From contig JBALVX010000002.1 in assembly GCA_036961295.1 (NCBI GenBank), positions 1-64,000 on the forward strand: a DNA stretch of 64,000 nucleotides, written 5' to 3'. Each line of letters starts with the position of its first letter. Positions within the stretch are counted from its first letter, which is position 1. The notes under the pieces are model-generated. The model did not search any database. It was not told the DNA's origin and saw nothing but the letters and a program-made list of their open reading frames with translations. Below, one piece after another: positions 62,328 through 64,000 of this stretch. The position numbers were made by a program, and so were the translations under genes. The DNA is from JAGPUQ01 sp036961295. GTDB lineage: Bacteria; Pseudomonadota; Gammaproteobacteria; Pseudomonadales; Porticoccaceae.

Positions 62328-62903
62328 TCACTCAAAACTTCTTGTACCAACAAAACCGTCGCGAAACTTTAAACTCTCTGTATAGAAACCCGCCGTTGTC
62401 AGCGTGACTGTCACCGTACTTGCCCCACGGTTTTCCCAAAACCAGCCGTGGATACCATTAAAAGGCGCGGTAAAAGTGCCGTGTTCGTGCTCACCTTGCC
62501 CAAGACTAAAGCTTTCCGCAAAGCCCTCTGGGCCATTCTCCGGCTCGCCATGAAAATCAAACGAGACCGTGTCGGTCGCGGTCCAGCTGTAGATGACGGC
62601 ACTACCTTGAGCGAGCGGGTATTTGTATTCTACAAACTCAAAAGGCAGCAGTTGAAACGAAACGGTATCCTGATGATATTTTGTTTCCTCTATCGCTACC
62701 GTCTCGACTGACGGTTGTTCGGACAAACCCTTGATGCCCAATGCTTCGCCTATGCCCAGGGGATCACGGTTAAATTCAGCGGGCAGGATAAACGCCGTTA
62801 GAATTAAAATAGCAGCAACTAAAGCCGCCAGGGTGGCCAACAAAACTTTGCTACGACCCGTTTTATTTTCGAGGCTGGTTGATGTACTTTTTTTCATTGT
62901 CAT
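62328..62903 (-). CDS. membrane-anchored HupE partner protein
   Basis: About 191 aa from ATG 62903 (ATG 62897 also possible). One N-terminal helix (VLLATLAALVAAILILTAFI), then a periplasmic domain with the early PLGIGEALGIKG and later YHQDTVSFQLLPFEFVEYKY and GIHGWFWENRG. Proteins of this type, often labelled transmembrane anchor proteins, lie beside HupE/UreJ genes, as here (20 bp downstream). A role in metal capture or delivery is inferred from that pairing. Confidence 0.65.
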   Translation of the reverse strand: MTMKKSTSTSLENKTGRSKVLLATLAALVAAILILTAFILPAEFNRDPLGIGEALGIKGLSEQPSVETVAIEETKYHQDTVSFQLLPFEFVEYKYPLAQGSAVIYSWTATDTVSFDFHGEPENGPEGFAESFSLGQGEHEHGTFTAPFNGIHGWFWENRGASTVTVTLTTAGFYTESLKFRDGFVGTRSFE

Positions 62904-62922
62904 AACTCGCAATAATTTTCGA

Positions 62923-63621
62923 TTACTGCCACAGATATCCGGCAAACTGGTAACCCGCCAATACAAAGCCCGCACCCATCAATAGAGTATTGGCGATAAA
63001 AGCGTGTTTTTCAAAACTGATCCGTTGACGCCATTGCGTCAGCACTAAAACAATAAGCCCGAGAGCCAGGGCCTGGCCTATTTCGACGCCAACATTAAAG
63101 CTAAGCATATTTGTCACCAGGCTATCCGCCGACAGAGATAAGCCCTGCACTTTGGTTGCCAGACCGAGACCGTGGCAAAGACCGAAGATAAATACCGCCG
63201 CCCTCGCGTTCAGTTGCCAGCCAAGCACTTGTTTAAACCCATTTATATTTTCAAAGGCCTTGTAGGCTACCGACAATCCGATAATGGTATCAACCAGGTA
63301 GGCATTGACGTTCAGCTCAAGCAATACCCCAGCCATCAAAGTAATACTGTGGCCCAGAGTGAACAGGGTGACGTAAAGCAGAACTTCTCTGAGGCGACGT
63401 AGAAAAAATACCACACCCAGCAGGTATAAAAGGTGATCGTAACCGGTGACCATGTGCTTCGCACCCAGGTACATAAACGGCACCACGGCAGACCCTTCAA
63501 GGCCTTCGACAAAGCGGGCATTAGCGCCGGAGATATTATGGGCTACGGCAAGCGCCGGAACTAACATAAGTCCCAGAACCAACCAGAGACGCGGCGAGCA
63601 AAGAGCTTGAAGCCCAACCAC
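62923..63621 (-). CDS. HupE/UreJ-family metal permease 2
   Basis: 232 aa, signal-like N-terminus ending ALAVAHN, about six helices. Metal-site-like motifs GYDHLLYLLGV, LFTLGHSITL and GLCHGLGLA fit the HupE/UreJ_2 group, distinct from the shorter HupE of the nitrile island. Start is GTG at 63621 without a clear RBS. Probable nickel/cobalt permease or related transporter with its anchored partner downstream. Confidence 0.7.
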   Translation of the reverse strand: MVGLQALCSPRLWLVLGLMLVPALAVAHNISGANARFVEGLEGSAVVPFMYLGAKHMVTGYDHLLYLLGVVFFLRRLREVLLYVTLFTLGHSITLMAGVLLELNVNAYLVDTIIGLSVAYKAFENINGFKQVLGWQLNARAAVFIFGLCHGLGLATKVQGLSLSADSLVTNMLSFNVGVEIGQALALGLIVLVLTQWRQRISFEKHAFIANTLLMGAGFVLAGYQFAGYLWQ

Positions 63622-63654
63622 AGAGCGGGTTGGGAGATAGTGTCTAGTTATGTT

Positions 63655-63867
63655 TATTTCTGCTTACTCCCCGTCACTCCATACTGCAATCCTTCGGAAT
63701 CACCGTCGAGTGTGGTCTGACCTTTGGGAAGCCATTTATCCAACATAAGCGCGAGGTCTTCGAGATTAAACGGTTTACTCATATAATCGTCTATTCCTAA
63801 CATTCGACAAGCCATAAAAGGCTGAATTTCATTATGTTGTAGCCATAATACTATAGATTTTCGAGAT
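63655..63867 (-). pseudogene. C-terminal fragment of a response regulator receiver domain
   Basis: Open frame QPFMACRMLGIDDYMSKPFN then LEDLALMLDKWLPKG, ending at TAA 63655. GIDDYMSKPF is the conserved beta-5 Lys-Pro region of a receiver domain, often at the end of a hybrid histidine kinase. The phospho-acceptor Asp part is missing; upstream (63868-64000) no frame continues it. Confidence 0.55.
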
Positions 63868-64000
63868 GTTGCGTCCCTTAATCAGTTTTCCGCTCCGCTT
63901 ATCGATTTGCGGGGAAAATCTGTCGCGACAACGGAACGACCGCGCCAACCAGATAGCCCAACTATTTTGAGATAAGGGCTTGCGTAGTCAATGGCGAAGC
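63868..64000. other. right window edge, nothing recognised
   Basis: No coding frame continues the receiver fragment. The sequence is GC-mixed with no matched repeat elsewhere in the window. Confidence 0.4.

Overview
The window looks like chromosome from a marine-type gammaproteobacterium, possibly Cellvibrionales/Spongiibacteraceae. This is inference from gene content (DjlA, YgiQ, a VpsP-type exopolysaccharide locus, DUF1302/DUF1329/DUF6152 catabolic genes), since there is no rRNA or tRNA to anchor it. GC is moderate except for one visibly GC-rich gene at 3.1-5.6 kb. A run of 100 N at 10860-10959 is an assembly gap inside a short tandem repeat.

Layout. (1) 0-6.7 kb is a patchwork: a truncated methyltransferase/cytochrome c pair, a lone methyltransferase, a csrA-like relic, djlA, an internally deleted REP-associated transposase, a DUF748 gene and a lipoprotein. 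(2) 6.67-19.04 kb is a probable genomic island. Its two ends carry copies of what reads as the 3' end of the tmRNA gene (ssrA) plus its terminator. Inside lies a complete aldoxime-to-acid pathway on the minus strand: aldoxime dehydratase, cobalt-type nitrile hydratase with the beta subunit split into two genes, a small NHase accessory protein and an amidase. A HupE-type metal permease is divergent from it. The island also holds a GMC oxidoreductase/SDR/YdhR-like operon, an ADC-like protein and a PRISE-like SDR. (3) 19.2-20.5 kb is a second copy of the cytochrome c + methyltransferase pair found at the left window edge.

(4) 20.6-43.3 kb is a Wzx/Wzy exopolysaccharide locus, almost all on the minus strand. 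It has an initiating sugar-phosphate transferase, dTDP-rhamnose genes (rfbABCD), flippase, polymerase, sulfotransferase, a GT2-WecG fusion, GDP-fucose genes (manC, gmd, fcl), a VanZ protein, Wza, Wzc, a PHP phosphatase and VpsP. One O-antigen-ligase-type gene lies on the plus strand. The predicted product is a rhamnose- and fucose-containing, possibly sulfated polymer. (5) 43.4-47.4 kb holds housekeeping genes: ygiQ, a YgjP-like metallohydrolase and an RluA-type pseudouridine synthase.

(6) 47.6-62.2 kb is a catabolic block: DUF1302 and DUF1329 envelope proteins, c-type cytochromes, a Baeyer-Villiger monooxygenase, a rare Rieske-cytochrome P450 fusion, three exported proteins of one uncharacterised family, two DUF6644-like membrane proteins and a DUF6152 protein. 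It suggests oxidation of a hydrophobic cyclic or ketone-bearing substrate (steroid or terpenoid type), but the substrate cannot be read from sequence. (7) 62.3-63.9 kb carries a second HupE/UreJ-type gene with a membrane-anchored partner and the tail of a response regulator.

The most interesting items are the tmRNA-flanked nitrile island with its three-gene cobalt NHase, the Rieske-P450 fusion, and the GT2-WecG fusion sitting next to a decaying stand-alone WecG.
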